Source of the DNA: Mesostigma viride
Lineage: Eukaryota; Streptophyta; Mesostigmatophyceae; Mesostigmatales; Mesostigmataceae
Direction of reading: 5' to 3'
NCBI GenBank assembly: GCA_009746045.1
Contig: RPFO01000658.1
Span: forward strand, 2,501-66,500
DNA length: 64,000 bases
The notes beneath the pieces are model-generated. The model was given only the letters and a program-made list of their open reading frames with translations, was not told where the DNA came from and did not search any database. The position numbers were made by a program, and so were the translations under genes. Positions 1 through 12,950 of the stretch are shown here, one piece after another (position 1 is the stretch's first letter; each line of letters opens with the position of its first letter).

Positions 1-487
1 GAGGGAGAGGGAGAGGGAGAGGGAGAGGGAGAGGGAGAGGGAGAGGGAGAGGGAGAGGGAGAGGGAGAGGGAGAGGAGAGGGAGAGGGAGAGGGAGAGGG
101 AGAGGGAGAGGGAGAGGGAGAGGGAGAGGGAGAGGGAGAGGAGAGGGAGAGGGAGAGGGAGAGGGAGAGGGAGAGGAGAGGAGAGGGAGAGGGAGAGGGA
201 GAGGGAGAGGGAGAGGGAGAGGGAGAGGGAGAGGGGAGAGGGAGAGGAGAGAGGGAGAGGAGAGGGAGAGGAGAGGGAGAGGAGAGGGAGAGGGAGAGGG
301 AGAGGAGAGGAGAGGAGAGAGAGGAGAGGAGAGAGGGAGAGGAGGGAGAGGAGGGAGGAGGGAGGGAGAGGAGAGGAGAGGGAGAGGAGAGGGAGGAGGG
401 AGGGAGGGAGGGAGGGAGGGAGGGAGGGAGGGAGGGAGGAGGGAGGGAGGGAGGGAGGGAGGGAGGGAGGGAGGGAGGGAGGGAGGG
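1..487. repeat. Purine-rich microsatellite (GGGAGA)n / (GGGA)n
   Basis: The first part is dominated by GGGAGA with occasional GAGA slips. From about 390 it becomes pure GGGA. All purines lie on the + strand, so the block could form triplex or other non-B DNA. The array starts before the window, so its true length is unknown. Confidence 0.97.
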
Positions 488-499
488 TTTAGCCACATC

Positions 500-1320
500 G
501 TGTTTTGTTCTTGGATTGATGACGCACCGCACGCAACGCTCGTGACCTGCACCCGCAGGCGAAAAAGAACAAACCACAATGATAGCATGGTTGTGAGTGA
601 CAATTGACGACATCACGCTACAAGGAGCATGACGCAAAAGGGATTAAAAATCGGCATGAAAAACCTGGTGAAAAATAAGAGGGAGAGGGGGGGAGAGGGA
701 GAGGGAGAGAGAGTCGTCGTTCAGGAAGCCGTCATGACGCAAAATGGGATGAATACTCAACATGCCAGGTGAAAAAAAATTAGGAAAACCACGTACGTAA
801 AATCCCGCAACTCACTCTTGTTGGAGCTGATGCTGCTGTCGTTGTTGTTGTTGTCAGGCCCGTTGTTCTTGATTTAATGATGTAAGTGCTGCTCGTACGC
901 AACGCTCGTGACCTGCACCCGCAGGCGAAAAAGAACGAACCACAATGATAGTATTGTTGTGAGTGACAATTGACGACATCACGCTACAAGGAGCATGACG
1001 CAAAAGGGATTTAAAATCGGCATGAAAAACCTGGTGAAAAATAAGAGGGAGAGGGGGGGAGAGGGAGAGGGAGAGAGAGTCGTCGTTCAGGAAGCCGTCA
1101 TGACGCAAAATGGGATGAATACTCAACATGCCAGGTGAAAAAAAAAATAGAAAAACCACGTACGTAAAATCCCGCAACTCACTCTTGTTGGAGCTGATGC
1201 TGCTGTCGTTGTTGTTGTTGTCAGGCCCGTTGTTCTTGATTTCCAAAGAAGAAAGCCGTGAAGCTGCTCGTACGCATTATGGGGGCTGCACCCGCAGGCG
1301 AAAAAGAACGTGGACCACAG
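500..1320. repeat. 366-bp direct tandem duplication, two copies plus a partial third
   Basis: The block beginning ACGCAACGCTCGTGACC at 531 recurs at 897, an offset of 366 bp, with very few differences. A partial third copy begins near 1228 and keeps only the start of the unit (the CTGCACCCGCAGGCG stretch). Each full unit carries a short GGGAGAGG tract like the upstream microsatellite and a short GTTGTT run. ORFs that cross the block repeat the same peptides in several frames, so I do not call a gene. Confidence 0.9.
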
Positions 1321-1467
1321 TCGGTCACTGGACGTGCGGTGGCGGGCGTGGTGGGCGCATCCGGCGGTGCGCGCCTGCAAAACACCGCATCAATTACCTG
1401 GGCGGGCTGGGTGCGCACCTTCCAAAGTCCCTGGTGTGTGTCAGTGCAGCGTCGACATGGCATGCGT

Positions 1468-2112
1468 GGAGGATATTGCGTACGTACGACGAATCATGTG
1501 AAACGACTGGTCCAACCTGAAAAATTTTAAATTTTTGCCGTGTCCAGTAACGGTCCTAGGTTGCACCCGCGGGACGTTCCGACAGCTGTACAGAAAAGAT
1601 CACAAAGATACGCCGCGCAACGACGCCTGTGCCCGGCAAATCATTTGTGAGCCCGGAACTGAACAGTCACTGCAAATGTCGAGTATTTATTGCTCCACCC
1701 CCACAAAAAAGCGTTCCGGACCTGTTCGAAGCGAAGAGCACTGACAGGGATCGGACCCGAGCCAGATTTGTGTGCGGACCATGATGGCTGGCCTCCCTCA
1801 CTCCGCAACCTCACTCTGGACGCAGGTTCGAATCCTGTCAGTGCTATTCGCTTCGAACAGTTCCGGAACGCTTTTTTGGGGGGGTGGAGCAATAGATTTT
1901 CGACGTGTGTAGTGACTGTTCAGTTCCCGACTCACATTTGCCGGGCACTGGCGTCATTCCGCGGCGTATCTTTCTGATCTATTCTGTACAGCTGCCGGAA
2001 CGTCCCGCGGGTGCAACCTAGGACCGTTACTGGACACGGCAAAAATTTAAAATTTTTCAGGTTGGACCAGTCGTTTCACATGATTCGTCGTACGTACGCA
2101 CATATCCTCCAC
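1468..2112. repeat. Large palindrome (foldback element), arms about 275 bp
   Basis: The left arm (about 1468-1745) is the reverse complement of the right arm (about 1838-2112) with few mismatches. Landmarks are GTACGTACGACGAATCATG near 1480 answered by CATGATTCGTCGTACGTAC near 2080, and GCACCCGCGGGACGTTCC near 1564 answered by GGAACGTCCCGCGGGTGC near 1995. The spacer of about 90 bp holds a perfect Pol III B-box sequence, GGTTCGAATCC, at 1825-1835. A 7-bp pair AGCACTG (1737-1743) / CAGTGCT (1839-1845) is placed like a tRNA acceptor stem, but 109 nt lie between its ends and I see no A box, so this is a tRNA-derived or tRNA-like spacer rather than a gene. Confidence 0.85.
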
Positions 2113-2384
2113 ACATGTAGGGCAGGTTGTACAACATTCTGTGCGCCAACCATGTGTACTACATGTATCGATTAGTATCACTACATGTATATTCCATCAT
2201 GATCGCAGGATTAGTAACTACTGGGCTACAAATAGGCGCGAGATGGGAAGCGGCGCGGCGCGAATGCCAGTAGACATTTCCGCGATATTTTTAGGTCTGC
2301 TGCTAGAGCTAGATGTGCTCTACGCCCTGATACCGGACATCACTATGTTTCGACCAAGACTACAGGGACTAATTAACGGTTACA

Positions 2385-3420
2385 GTACAGGGGGTACCCA
2401 GGTCCACCGGGACGAAAGTGAATGTAAAATAATTACGAACATGCATATTCGAGGCTATGGCGGTGCAGAAAACTGATTGGTGTAGGAGCATCGATGCATG
2501 GATTCGTTCCAAATTTTGTAGGCATTATTTGTGCGTTGTAAAGATGCTGTAGCCGCAGTCGCGCAACATTTACTGAGGTGCGCAATCATCTCGGTCTGGG
2601 TTTTACTGCGTCAACGCGTGTTTATTGTGACGGGAGTGACAATGAAGCTAGCACTTGTTATCGGCGGCTTTATAATTGAATATTTCGCATCGAGTAAATT
2701 TGTTACGATGTATTTCGAATATTTCATTAGTGTCGTGGGCCAGGAAAGTCTTGACGCATCGGCCCTGTCGTCAGCTTGCTAGCTGTCCTTGAGCCTTTTT
2801 TTTTGCGGTTTCGACCTGGCGTAGTTTAGTGTCCCTGCGGTTACCGTCGACAAGATAAAGTCGTCGTATCACTCGGTAAGTAATCTCGGACTCATTGTTG
2901 AAGGTTTGGGATGTCAAATTTGCTTCGTTACTACTTTTCTGTAATTGTTTGTGGTGGTGGTTGCGCACAGCCATTACGGTCAGATTTTCATCAGTTTTGT
3001 GCATGATTGGCTGCGTCTGCACCAAATATACTAGAATAATGATTGATGTTACATGTAAATAAGTTCTATATGGTATCATGATGGTTTCTATAGCCTAAAT
3101 CCTTAAGAATAGATGGTATCCTGGCCTGTTTTTGGTTAGCCTTTTAGCTTTGTTAGTATGGCTGTTGTGCAGTCACCCCATCTGTCTTCATGTAACACCT
3201 GTGGAGGTCCCAGTGCCCTGCTTGCATTCAAAAGAAGGTCCATGAGTTGTCTCTGTGTCATTTCATCTCAGGCAAGCATATGGAGGTCATTTTTTATGTT
3301 GTGGATGCATGGGCTACGTAGCCCCTTGCACACGTGCATTTGGGCCTTGGCACAGTGGTATACCTGCTAGTAGAGCTTGGTAGCCACCACATGGTGACGT
3401 TTTCTTTAGAACAACATGAA
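2385..3420 (+). repeat. Dispersed repeat copy related to the transposon at 51.2-52.9 kb
   Basis: Scattered blocks match 51,420-52,410 in the same order and orientation. They include GGCTATGGCGGTGCAG (near 2454 and 51,478), GGCCAGGAAAG followed by a variable stretch, TGCGGTTTCGACCTGG (near 2803 and 51,827), and GGGCCTTG...GGCA near 3342 and 52,381. The two copies are strongly diverged. The copy at 51 kb lies inside a TTAG-flanked transposon, so this one is probably an older member. Its ends are not visible to me. The ORFs at 2141-2476, 2531-2782 and 3158-3370 have no recognisable domains and no counterpart in the other copy. Confidence 0.65.
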
Positions 3421-3785
3421 GCATAGTTTAAGCTGTGTGTTAGTGATCATTTTGAGCATTACCCGGCCATTCAAAAGCACCATTGTGCACGCCTCATACC
3501 ATTGTAATGCCACTTAGTGCCGCATGTCGCCCCGTAGCCAGCTAACAGCTGAAATGATGAAGCCCAGCATATAAGGAGCTCCAGTTAGCATTTCCAATGA
3601 TCTAGGCTTACTTTTACTTATTTAGTCTAGCACTGACATGTGAGAAAAACTGTGCATGGCTACCTATGTTTAATCGCTGTTATGGATGTTCTGTATGCTG
3701 GAATTGATGAAATAATGCATGTTTGATCATTTATGATGTTTTATGATGCTACGGACTGAGGCGCCTGCCTTGTAATGCCATTCAT
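3421..3785. other. Unassigned sequence before the satellite
   Basis: No ORF, repeat or RNA gene was recognised here. The sequence is moderately AT-rich and runs directly into the first satellite monomer near 3780. Confidence 0.5.
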
Positions 3786-6180
3786 GTACGTAGACGGGCC
3801 ATGATGACACCATGGGAGCCTGAATCCTCATCATTTTGTTTATGAGACATCCATGTACGTAGGCCAGCCATGATGACACCAATGGAGCCTGAATCCTCAT
3901 CATTAATTACATACATGCCATCCATGTACGTAGGCCAGCCATGATGACACCATGGGAGCCTGAATCCTCATCATTTACTATTCCTTGACATCCATGTACG
4001 TAGGCCAGCCATGATGACCCCAATGGAGCCTGAATCCTCATCATTTACTATTCCTTGACATCAATGTACGTAGGCCAGCCATGATGACCCCAATGGAGCC
4101 TGAATCCTCATCATTAATTACATACATGCCATCCATGTACGTAGGCCAGCCATGATGACACCATGGTAGCCTGAATCCTCATCATTAATTACATAAATGC
4201 CATTCATGTACGTAGACGGGCCATGATGACACCATGGGAGCCTGAATCCTCATCATTTTGTTTATGAGACATCCATGTACGTAGGCCAGCCATGATGACA
4301 CCAATGGAGCCTGAATCCTCATCATTAATTACATACATGCCATCCATGTACGTAGACGGGCCATGATGACACCATGGGAGCCTGAATCCTCATCATTAAT
4401 TACATAAATGCCATTCATGTACGTACACGGGCAATGATGACACCAATGGAGCCTGAATCCTCATCATTATATACATAAATGCCATCCATGTACGTACACG
4501 GGCAATGATGACACCATGGGAGCCTGAATCCTCATCATTAATTACATAAATGCCATTCATGTACGTAGACGGGCCATGATGACACCATGGGAGCCTGAAT
4601 CCTCATCATTTTGTTTATGAGACATCCATGCACGTAGGCCAGCCATGATGACACCAATGGAGCCTGAATCCTCATCATTAATTACATACATGCCATCCAT
4701 GTACGTAGGCCAGCCATGATGACACCATGGGAGCCTGAATCCTCATCATTAATTACATAAATGCCATTCATGTACGTAGACGGGCCATGATGACACCATG
4801 GGAGCCTGAATCCTCATCATTTTGTTTATGAGACATCCATGTACGTAGGCCAGCCATGATGACACCAATGGAGCCTGAATCCTCATCATTAATTACATAC
4901 ATGCCATCCATGTACGTAGACGGGCCATGATGACACCAATGGAGCCTGAATCCTCATCATTAATTACATACATGCCATCCATGTACGTAGACAAGCCATG
5001 ATGACACCATGGGAGCCTGAATCCTCATCATTTTTTTTTCTTTGACATCCATGTACATACGTAGGCCAGCCATGATGACACCAATGGAGCCTGAATCCTC
5101 ATCATTAATTACATAAATGCCAACCATGTACGTAGGCCAGCCATGATGACACCATGGGAGCCTGAATCCTGATCATTTTGTTTATGAGACATCCATGTAC
5201 GTAGGCCAGCCATGATGACACCAATGGAGCCTGAATCCTCATCATTAATTACATACATGCCATCCATGTACGTAGGCCAGCCATGATGACACCATGGGAG
5301 CCTGAATCCTCATCATTAATTACATAAATGCCATTCATGTACGTAGACGGGCCATGATGACACCATGGGAGCCTGAATCCTCATCATTTTGTTTATGAGA
5401 CATCCATGTACGTAGGCCAGCCATGATGACACCATGGAGCCTGAATCCTCATCATTAATTACATACATGCCATCCATGTACGTAGACGGGCCATGATGAC
5501 ACCAATGGAGCCTGAATCCTCATCATTAATTACATACATGCCATCCATGTACGTAGACAAGCCATGATGACACCATGGGAGCCTGAATCCTCATCATTAA
5601 TTACATAAATGCCAACCATGTAGGTAGGCCAGCCATGATGACACCATGGGAGCCTGAATCCTCATCATTTTTTTTTCTTTGACATCCATGTACATACGTA
5701 GGCCAGCCATGATGACACCAATGGAGCCTGAATCCTCATCATTAATTACATAAATGCCAACCATGTACGTAGGCCAGCCATGATGACACCATGGGAGCCT
5801 GAATCCTGATCATTTTTTTTTCTTTGACATCCATGTACGTAGGCCAGCCATGATGACACCATGGGAGCCTGAATCCTCATCATTAATTTCATACATGCCA
5901 ACAACACGTAGACGGGCCATAATGACACCACGGGAGCCTGAATCCTGATCATTTTTTTTTCTTTGACATCCATGTACGTAGGCCAGCCATGATGACACCA
6001 TGGGAGCCTGAATCCTCATCATTTTTTTTCTGAGACATCCATGTACGTAGACAGGCCATGATGACACCATGGGAGCCTGAATCCTCATCATTAATTACAT
6101 AAATGCCATCCATGTACGTAGACGGGCCATGATGACACCATGGGAGCCTGATTCCTCATCATTATGTAATTACATACATG
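3786..6180 (-). repeat. Tandem satellite, about 71-bp monomer, reverse orientation block
   Basis: About 33 monomers. A conserved core of some 53 bp reads, on the + strand here, as CATCCATGTACGTAG then a variable 4-5 bp, then CCATGATGACACC, then GAGCCTGAATCCTCATCAT. Cores are joined by 16-19 bp linkers of a few alternative types. The core has an internal dyad (ATGATGA ... TCATCAT). CCATGGGAG alternates with CAATGGAG. ORFs such as 5746-5973 and 5810-6091 are translations of the repeat and not genes. Confidence 0.97.
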
Positions 6181-6186
6181 CCATCC

Positions 6187-9100
6187 ATTTATGTAACTAA
6201 TGATGAGGATTCAGGCTCCCATTTGGTCATCATGGCTTGTCTACGTACATGGATGGCATGTATGTAATTAATGATGAGGATTCAGGCTCCCATGGTGTCA
6301 TCATGGCTTGTCTACGTACATGGATGGCGATTTTGTAATTAATGATGAGGATTTAGGCTCCTGGCATGGGGTCATCATGGCCCGTCTACGTACATGGATG
6401 GCATTTATGTAATTAATGATGAGGATTTAGGCTCCTGGCATGGGGTCATCATGGCCCGTCTACGTACATGGATGGCATTTATGTAATTAATGATGAGGAT
6501 TCAGGCTCCCATGGTGTCATCATGGCTTGTCTACCTACATGGTTGGCATATATGTAACCTGAATCCTCTCATAAAAAAAATGATGAGGATTCAGGCTGAG
6601 TCCATTGGTGTCATCATGGCTGGCCTACGTACATGGATGTCAAGGAATAGTAAATGATGAGGATTCAGGCTCCCATGGTGTCATCATGGCTGGCCTACGT
6701 ACATGGATGGCATGTATGTAATTAATGATGAGGATTCAGGCTCCATTGGTGTCATCATGGCTGGCCTACGTATGTACATGGATGTCAAAGAAAAAAAAAA
6801 CGATGAGGATTCAGGCTCCCATGGTGTCATCATTGCCCGTGTATGTACATGGTTGGCATTTATGTAATTAATGATGAGGATTCAGGCTCCATTGGTGTCA
6901 TCATGGCCCGTCTACGTACATGGATGGCATGTATGTAATTAATGATGAGGATTCAGGCTCCATTGGTGTCATCATGGCTGGCCTACGTATGTACATGGAT
7001 GTCAAAGAAAAAAAAATGATGAGGATTCAGGCTCCCATGGTGTCATCATGGCCCGTGTACGTACATGGACGTCAAGGAATAGTAAATGATGAGGATTCAG
7101 GCTCCCATGGTGTCATCATGGCCCGTCTACGTACATGGATGGCGATTTTGTAATTAATGATGAGGATTTAGGCTCCCAGGGTGTCATCATGGCCCGTCTA
7201 CGTACATGGATGGCATTTATGTATTTAATGATGAGGATTCAGGCTCCCATGGTGTCATCATGGCCCGTCCACGTACATGGATGTCAAGGAATAGTAAATG
7301 ATGAGGATTCAGGCTCCCATGGGGTCATCATGGCTTGTCTACGTACATGGTTGGCATTTATGTAATTAATGAGGAGGATTCAGGCTCCCATGGTGTCTCC
7401 ATGGCTGGCCTACGTACATGGATGGCCTTTATGTAAGTAATGATGAGGATTCAGGCTCCCATGGTGTCATCATGGCCCGTCTACGTACATGGTTGGCATT
7501 TATGTAATTAATGAGGAGGATTCAGGCTCCCATGGTGTCATCATGGCCCTTCTACGTACATGGATGTCAAGGAATAGTAAATGATGAGGATTCAGGCTCC
7601 CATGGTGTCATCATGGCCCGTCTACGTACATGGATGTCAAGGAATAGTAAATGATGAGGATTCAGGCTCCCATGGTGTCTCCATGGCCCGTCTACGTACA
7701 TGAATGGCAAGTATGTAATTAATGATGAGGATTCAGGCTCCCATGGGGTCATCATGGCCCGTCTACGTACATGGATGGCATTTTTGTATATAATGATGAG
7801 GATTCAGGCTCCCATGGTGTCATCATGGCTTGTCTACGTACATGGATGGCATTTATGTAATTAATGATGAGGATTCAGGCTCCCATGGTGTCTCCATGGC
7901 CCGTCTACGTACATGAATGGCAAGTATGTAATTAATGAGGAGGATTCAGGCTCCCATGGTGTCATCATGGCCCGTGTACGTACATGGATGGCATGTATGT
8001 AGTTAATGATGAGGATTCAGGCTCCCATGGTGTCATCATGGCCCGTCTACGTACATGGATGGCATTTATGTAATTAATGATGAGGATTCAGGCTCCCATG
8101 GTGTCATCATGGCTTGTCTACGTACATGGTTGGCATTTATGTAACCTGAATGCTCTCATAAAAAAAATGAAGAGGATTCAGGCTCCATTGGTGTCATCAT
8201 GGCTGGCCTACGTACATGGATGTCCAGGAATAGTAAATTATGAGGATTCAGGCTCCCGTGGTGTCATCATGGCTTGTCTACGTACATGGTTGGCATTTAT
8301 GTAATTAATGAGGAGGATTCAGGCTCCCATGGTGTCATCATGGCCCGTCTACGTACATGGATGTCATTTATGTAATTAATGATGAGGATTCAGGCTCCCA
8401 TGGTGTCATCATGGCCCGTCTACGTACATGGATGTCAAAGAAAAAAAAAATGAGGAGGATTTAGGCTCCCATGGTGTCATCATGGCCCGTGTACGTACAT
8501 GGATGGCATGTATGTAGTTAATGATGAGGATTCAGGCTCCCATGGTGTCATCATGGCCCGTCTACGTACATGGATGGCATTTATGTAATTAATGATGAGG
8601 ATTCAGGCTCCCATGGTGTCATCATGGCTTGTCTACGTACATGGATGGCATTTATGTAATTAATGATGAGGATTCAGGCTCCCATGGTGTCTCCATGGCC
8701 CGTCTACGTACATGGATGGCATGTATGTAGTTAATGATGAGGATTCAGGCTCCCATGGTGTCATCATGGCTTGTCTACGTACATGGATGGCATGTATGTA
8801 ATTAATGAGGAGGATTCAGGCTCCCATGGTGTCTCCATGGCTGGCCTACGTACATGGATGTCAAGGAATAGTAAATCATGAGGATTCAGGCTCCCATGGT
8901 GTCATCATGGCCCGTCTACGTACATGGATGTCAAGGAATAGTAAATGATGAGTATTCAGGCTCCCATGGTGTCATCATGGCTTGTCTACGTACATGGTTG
9001 GCATTTATGTAATTAATGAGGAGGATTCAGGCTCCCATGGTGTCATCATGGCCCGTCTACGTACATGGATGTCAAGGAATAGTAAATGATGAGGATTCAG

Positions 9101-10306
9101 GCTCCCATGGTGTCTCCATGGCCCGTCTACGTACATGAATGGCAAGTATGTAATTAATGATGAGGATTCAGGCTCCCATGGTGTCATCATGGCTGGCCTA
9201 CGTACATGAATGGCATTTATGTAATTAATGATGAGGATTCAGGCTCCCATGGGGTCATCATGGCCCGTCTACGTACATGGATGGCATTTTTGTATATAAT
9301 GATGAGGATTCAGGCTCCCATGGTGTCATCATGGCTTGTCTACGTACATGGATGGCATTTATGTAATTAATGATGAGGATTCAGGCTCCCATGGTGTCTC
9401 CATGGCCCGTCTACGTACATGAATGGCAAGTATGTAATTAATGAGGAGGATTCAGGCTCCCATGGTGTCATCATGGCCCGTGTACGTACATGGATGGCAT
9501 GTATGTAGTTAATGATGAGGATTCAGGCTCCCATGGTGTCATCATGGCCCGTCTACGTACATGGATGGCATTTATGTAATTAATGATGAGGATTCAGGCT
9601 CCCATGGTGTCATCATGGCTTGTCTACGTACATGGTTGGCATTTATGTAACCTGAATCCTTTCATAAAAAAAATGAAGAGGATTCAGGCTCCATTGGTGT
9701 CATCATGGCTGGCCTACGTACATGGATGTCCAGGAATAGTAAATTATGAGGATTCAGGCTCCCATGGTGTCATCATGGCTTGTCTACGTACATGGTTGGC
9801 ATTTATGTAATTAATGAGGAGGATTCAGGCTCCCATGGTGTCATCATGGCCCGTCTACGTACATGGATGTCATTTATGTAATTAATGATGAGGATTCAGG
9901 CTCCCATGGTGTCATCATGGCCCGTCTACGTACATGGATGTCAAAGAAAAAAAAATGAGGAGGATTTAGGCTCCCATGGTGTCATCATGGCCCGTGTACG
10001 TACATGGATGGCATGTATGTAGTTAATGATGAGGATTCAGGCTCCCATGGTGTCATCATGGCCCGTCTACGTACATGGATGGCATTTATGTAATTAATGA
10101 TGAGGATTCAGGCTCCCATGGTGTCATCATGGCTTGTCTACGTACATGGATGGCATTTATGTAATTAATGATGAGGATTCAGGCTCCCATGGTGTCTCCA
10201 TGGCCCGTCTACGTACATGGATGGCATGTATGTAGTTAATGATGAGGATTCAGGCTCCCATGGTGTCATCATGGCTTGTCTACGTACATGGATGGCATGT
10301 ATGTAA
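6187..10306 (+). repeat. Same satellite, forward orientation block
   Basis: At about 6180-6190 the array turns round: CTCATCATTATGTAATTAC is followed by ATGTAACTAATGATGAGG, and from there every monomer runs in the opposite orientation. Linkers fall into types ATGGCATTTATGTAATTA, ATGTCAAGGAATAGTAA and ATGTCAAAGA plus an A run. Multi-monomer blocks recur, for example 8077-8304 is nearly repeated at 9583-9810 (offset 1506 bp). The block ends at the TTAA insertion site at 10,307. Confidence 0.97.
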
Positions 10307-10310
10307 TTAA

Positions 10311-12950
10311 GGGGAGGTGGCACCCCAAAACCCAAAAAATCTGACATATGCTAATATCACTTGAAATTCATTTGCACAATGCTGAATTATGATTGGGGGC
10401 ACTAAATAACATCTCTAGTGAGTTGTCCATGCACTTGTTGGGGGTACTACCCCCATATATACGCCAATAATGCGCTATAAATAGCAAAAGACGCTAATTA
10501 GGGCTGAGTATGCCCCAGCCAATGCACTTATTTGTTGGCTACCAAAAATCAAGGTCATATAGTTCCCTGAGTTTGTAGCTTGCTGAGCTATTTACATCAT
10601 GGAAATGGCAAAACCTTGAACAGTTATTAATTTTCCCGCAAAACAGGTCATTTTTTACCGGACATTGGGAATAAACATATCATAAACACTTCCGATAAGG
10701 CCACAAAATCAACAAAAATTCCGGCTAACAGGGGGACAGCAGTGTTCCAAGTCCCAGGTCATTCCGACAAGTCTAGCTCAAGTTATTGCGTCAGACGTGT
10801 TTTAAAAAAAATGCCCGCTAAAACAGAAAATGTCACTATATCAGCCCTTGTAAGCATCCTGCACAAGGCAGGCAGGGCAAAACCAATCCCCCTTGGGCTC
10901 CTTAGTCAACGGGGGGTCAGCGCAGCAACCATGCAGTCCTCCCTTGCACCCGAATGTGCTGCACAGCAGGAAAGGGACACCGTCAATTTCATCCGGGGAA
11001 GCACATGCAAGGCAAGGAATATTATCAACATCATTCTCATCATCACTACTACCTTCCCCATCGTCCCCCTGCCCCTCCCTTTGCATCACGTCGTGGCAGC
11101 CACCCTTAACACAGGTCATTCCGACAAGTCTTGCTCAAGTAATAAGGTTATGCGTGCTAAAACCTGAACATAAGCTTAAGGGGGGGTTTCTTTGTATATG
11201 GCCACTTAGGCATGCTGTTTTCCATCCAAAAAGCCAGAAAGCATGCCCCACTCGATCACACAACATAAGCAAACGGCTAGGCACCACATCTTCCCTCACC
11301 TGCCCTCGGCATGGCCAACCTTGCCAGCGCAAGCATAGCAACACGATCGCTAGGCATACATGCCAAGAGAGCATACACTATACTCTACCCAAGGTTACCT
11401 TGTAAACTTCATGCCAAGAACTCAGCAAATCTATGATCAAAAGCACATATAATTAACTCTAGCACACTGATGACGACACATGCTCAAGGTTGGGGGTCAC
11501 TGTGGCACGCACTGATGGGTTTCCTAAACGACCACTCACTACCTGACAAGGCGCTAAGGACCACTCAGAAAGCAAGTAAACACGATCACACTTTACTTGC
11601 CATCAACATGGATCAAATCCATGCTGAATATGTTGTGAAGTACAAAGGGGTGGCCACGCACCTCATACTCCTTCACAGTCCCTCGAGCATGGCCAGACTT
11701 ATAAGTACGTGAATAGCAATCATGATTATGGCACTAACATGCATTACCAGCATTTTCTATGTTTCTCCCAGGTTAGATTGTAAGGGTTATGCCAACCAAG
11801 CTTACCAACACAGCAGCAACTCCTTAACTGCACTACCCGACATGGGCAACAAACTGGAACTATGGAGGGCAAGGAACCAAGGAGATCATGGCATACAAAG
11901 CTTGTATGCAGTCAACCATGTCAACCATGGTTGGCTCAGCAACATTGCTGTCTTGTCACATCATCATAACAAGGAAAGCTCAAATAAACCAATGATGGCA
12001 GCTATCTACATGCAGTCACACAAATGCAATATCTCCAACATGATCGTCGATTTAAAAAATTCCTTCCCTGCACGATAAAATGCAAAGAAACCAGTGGCGG
12101 CCGTTCAGCTTCTGACCGCTGTGATGCCGCTGCGAGGAAAGGGTGCGTCACTATCACACAACAAGAAGCGTCCATACGCACAACATCCTTGCCAGAACAC
12201 GTGCTATGAAATCCCTTACGCCTTCCCTAGGATCTATCGGCTGAGACTGAAGCGGATTTGATCAAGACATCAACGAAAACAAGCTAAAGCTGCCAGGTAT
12301 TCGTCAACACGACGGCAAGCAACGGAGAGTTAACTGGCGGAAACTGACCAAAACGAACGCAAAAAACTTCGAACGATGAGCTCTTCGAAGAAAGAACTGA
12401 TAGTAGATAACAGTCGCCACAAATCTATACCTTGCCCTCGTAGATCCCTCGCCCAGGCGCGCAACAACGGCCGTTCTTCCATGGAAGGTTCCGACATGCA
12501 CTGCGCAGGCCTGAAAAAATACTTACAGAGAATGGCCGAAAATGTAGCAAAAAGCACCCGTTCGGTTTAGAATTCGATGCTACCGATATGAATGCATCCT
12601 TCACGGTCAAAAAGACCCCCAAAACTGAGAATTTACTGCCGCAATCACGAATTCTATTTTATTCCGCGCGACCAAAAAATGCAGATTACCCCCCATGCCG
12701 ATGGCAGTAAAAGAAAGCAGCGATATTGTAAACCAGCCACTTGCCGCCGCAATCCAACATCATTAAATCATCGTCTTCGACATCCAAGCATTTTTTTGGC
12801 ATTTCTCTAGCCCTACATTGCTAGTTTCGCCTAAACGCAGTCGCCATGGCCACTTCCGCTAGTGGTGCGCGCACGGAGCACCCACTTTTCACGGTACGGC
12901 CGGTGCCGCGAATTTTTTCGCGCGGAAAATATTCGGCGCGCCACGTCCCC
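10311..12950. mobile_element. TTAA-targeted DNA transposon, copy 1 (piggyBac-like target choice), non-autonomous
   Basis: The element is flanked by TTAA at 10,307-10,310 and 12,951-12,954. Removing it with one TTAA restores a normal satellite linker (ATGTAATTAATGAGGAGG), so both ends are exact. Short terminal inverted repeats are GGGGAGGTGGC at the left and, read inward from the right, GGGGACGTGGC (10 of 11 identical). A TTAA duplication is the hallmark of piggyBac-type transposition. I see no full transposase; the only recognisable coding piece is a PHD-like finger on the minus strand. The motif CAGGTCATTCCGACAAGTC occurs at 10,756 and 11,112, on either side of that piece. The element is a relative of 44,636-46,920, in the opposite orientation. 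Confidence 0.9.
10841..11119 (-). pseudogene. PHD-finger-like zinc-binding fragment inside the TTAA transposon
   Basis: The 92-residue minus-strand ORF has an acidic run (GDDGEGSSDDENDVDN) followed by the spacing of a PHD (C4HC3) finger: CLAC, then LLCSTFGC, then LHGCC, then a tryptophan two residues before FCPAC. PHD fingers bind histone H3 tails. PiggyBac transposases also end in a cysteine-rich cross-brace finger, so this could be the remains of a transposase C-terminus or a captured host exon. It lies about 530 bp from the left end of the element, reads towards that end, and sits between two copies of a 19-bp direct repeat. The corresponding stretch appears to be missing from the copy at 44.6-46.9 kb. 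No catalytic domain is attached. Confidence 0.6.

Noticed and set aside
1737-1845. tRNA gene with perfect acceptor stem
   Set aside because: 109 nt between the ends, no A box or anticodon arm that folds; the T-arm-like stretch is part of a large palindrome.
3786-10306. Possible CRISPR array (regular repeats with variable linkers)
   Set aside because: Repeats are too long and diverged, linkers fall into a few recurring types rather than unique spacers, orientation switches, and the setting is eukaryotic.
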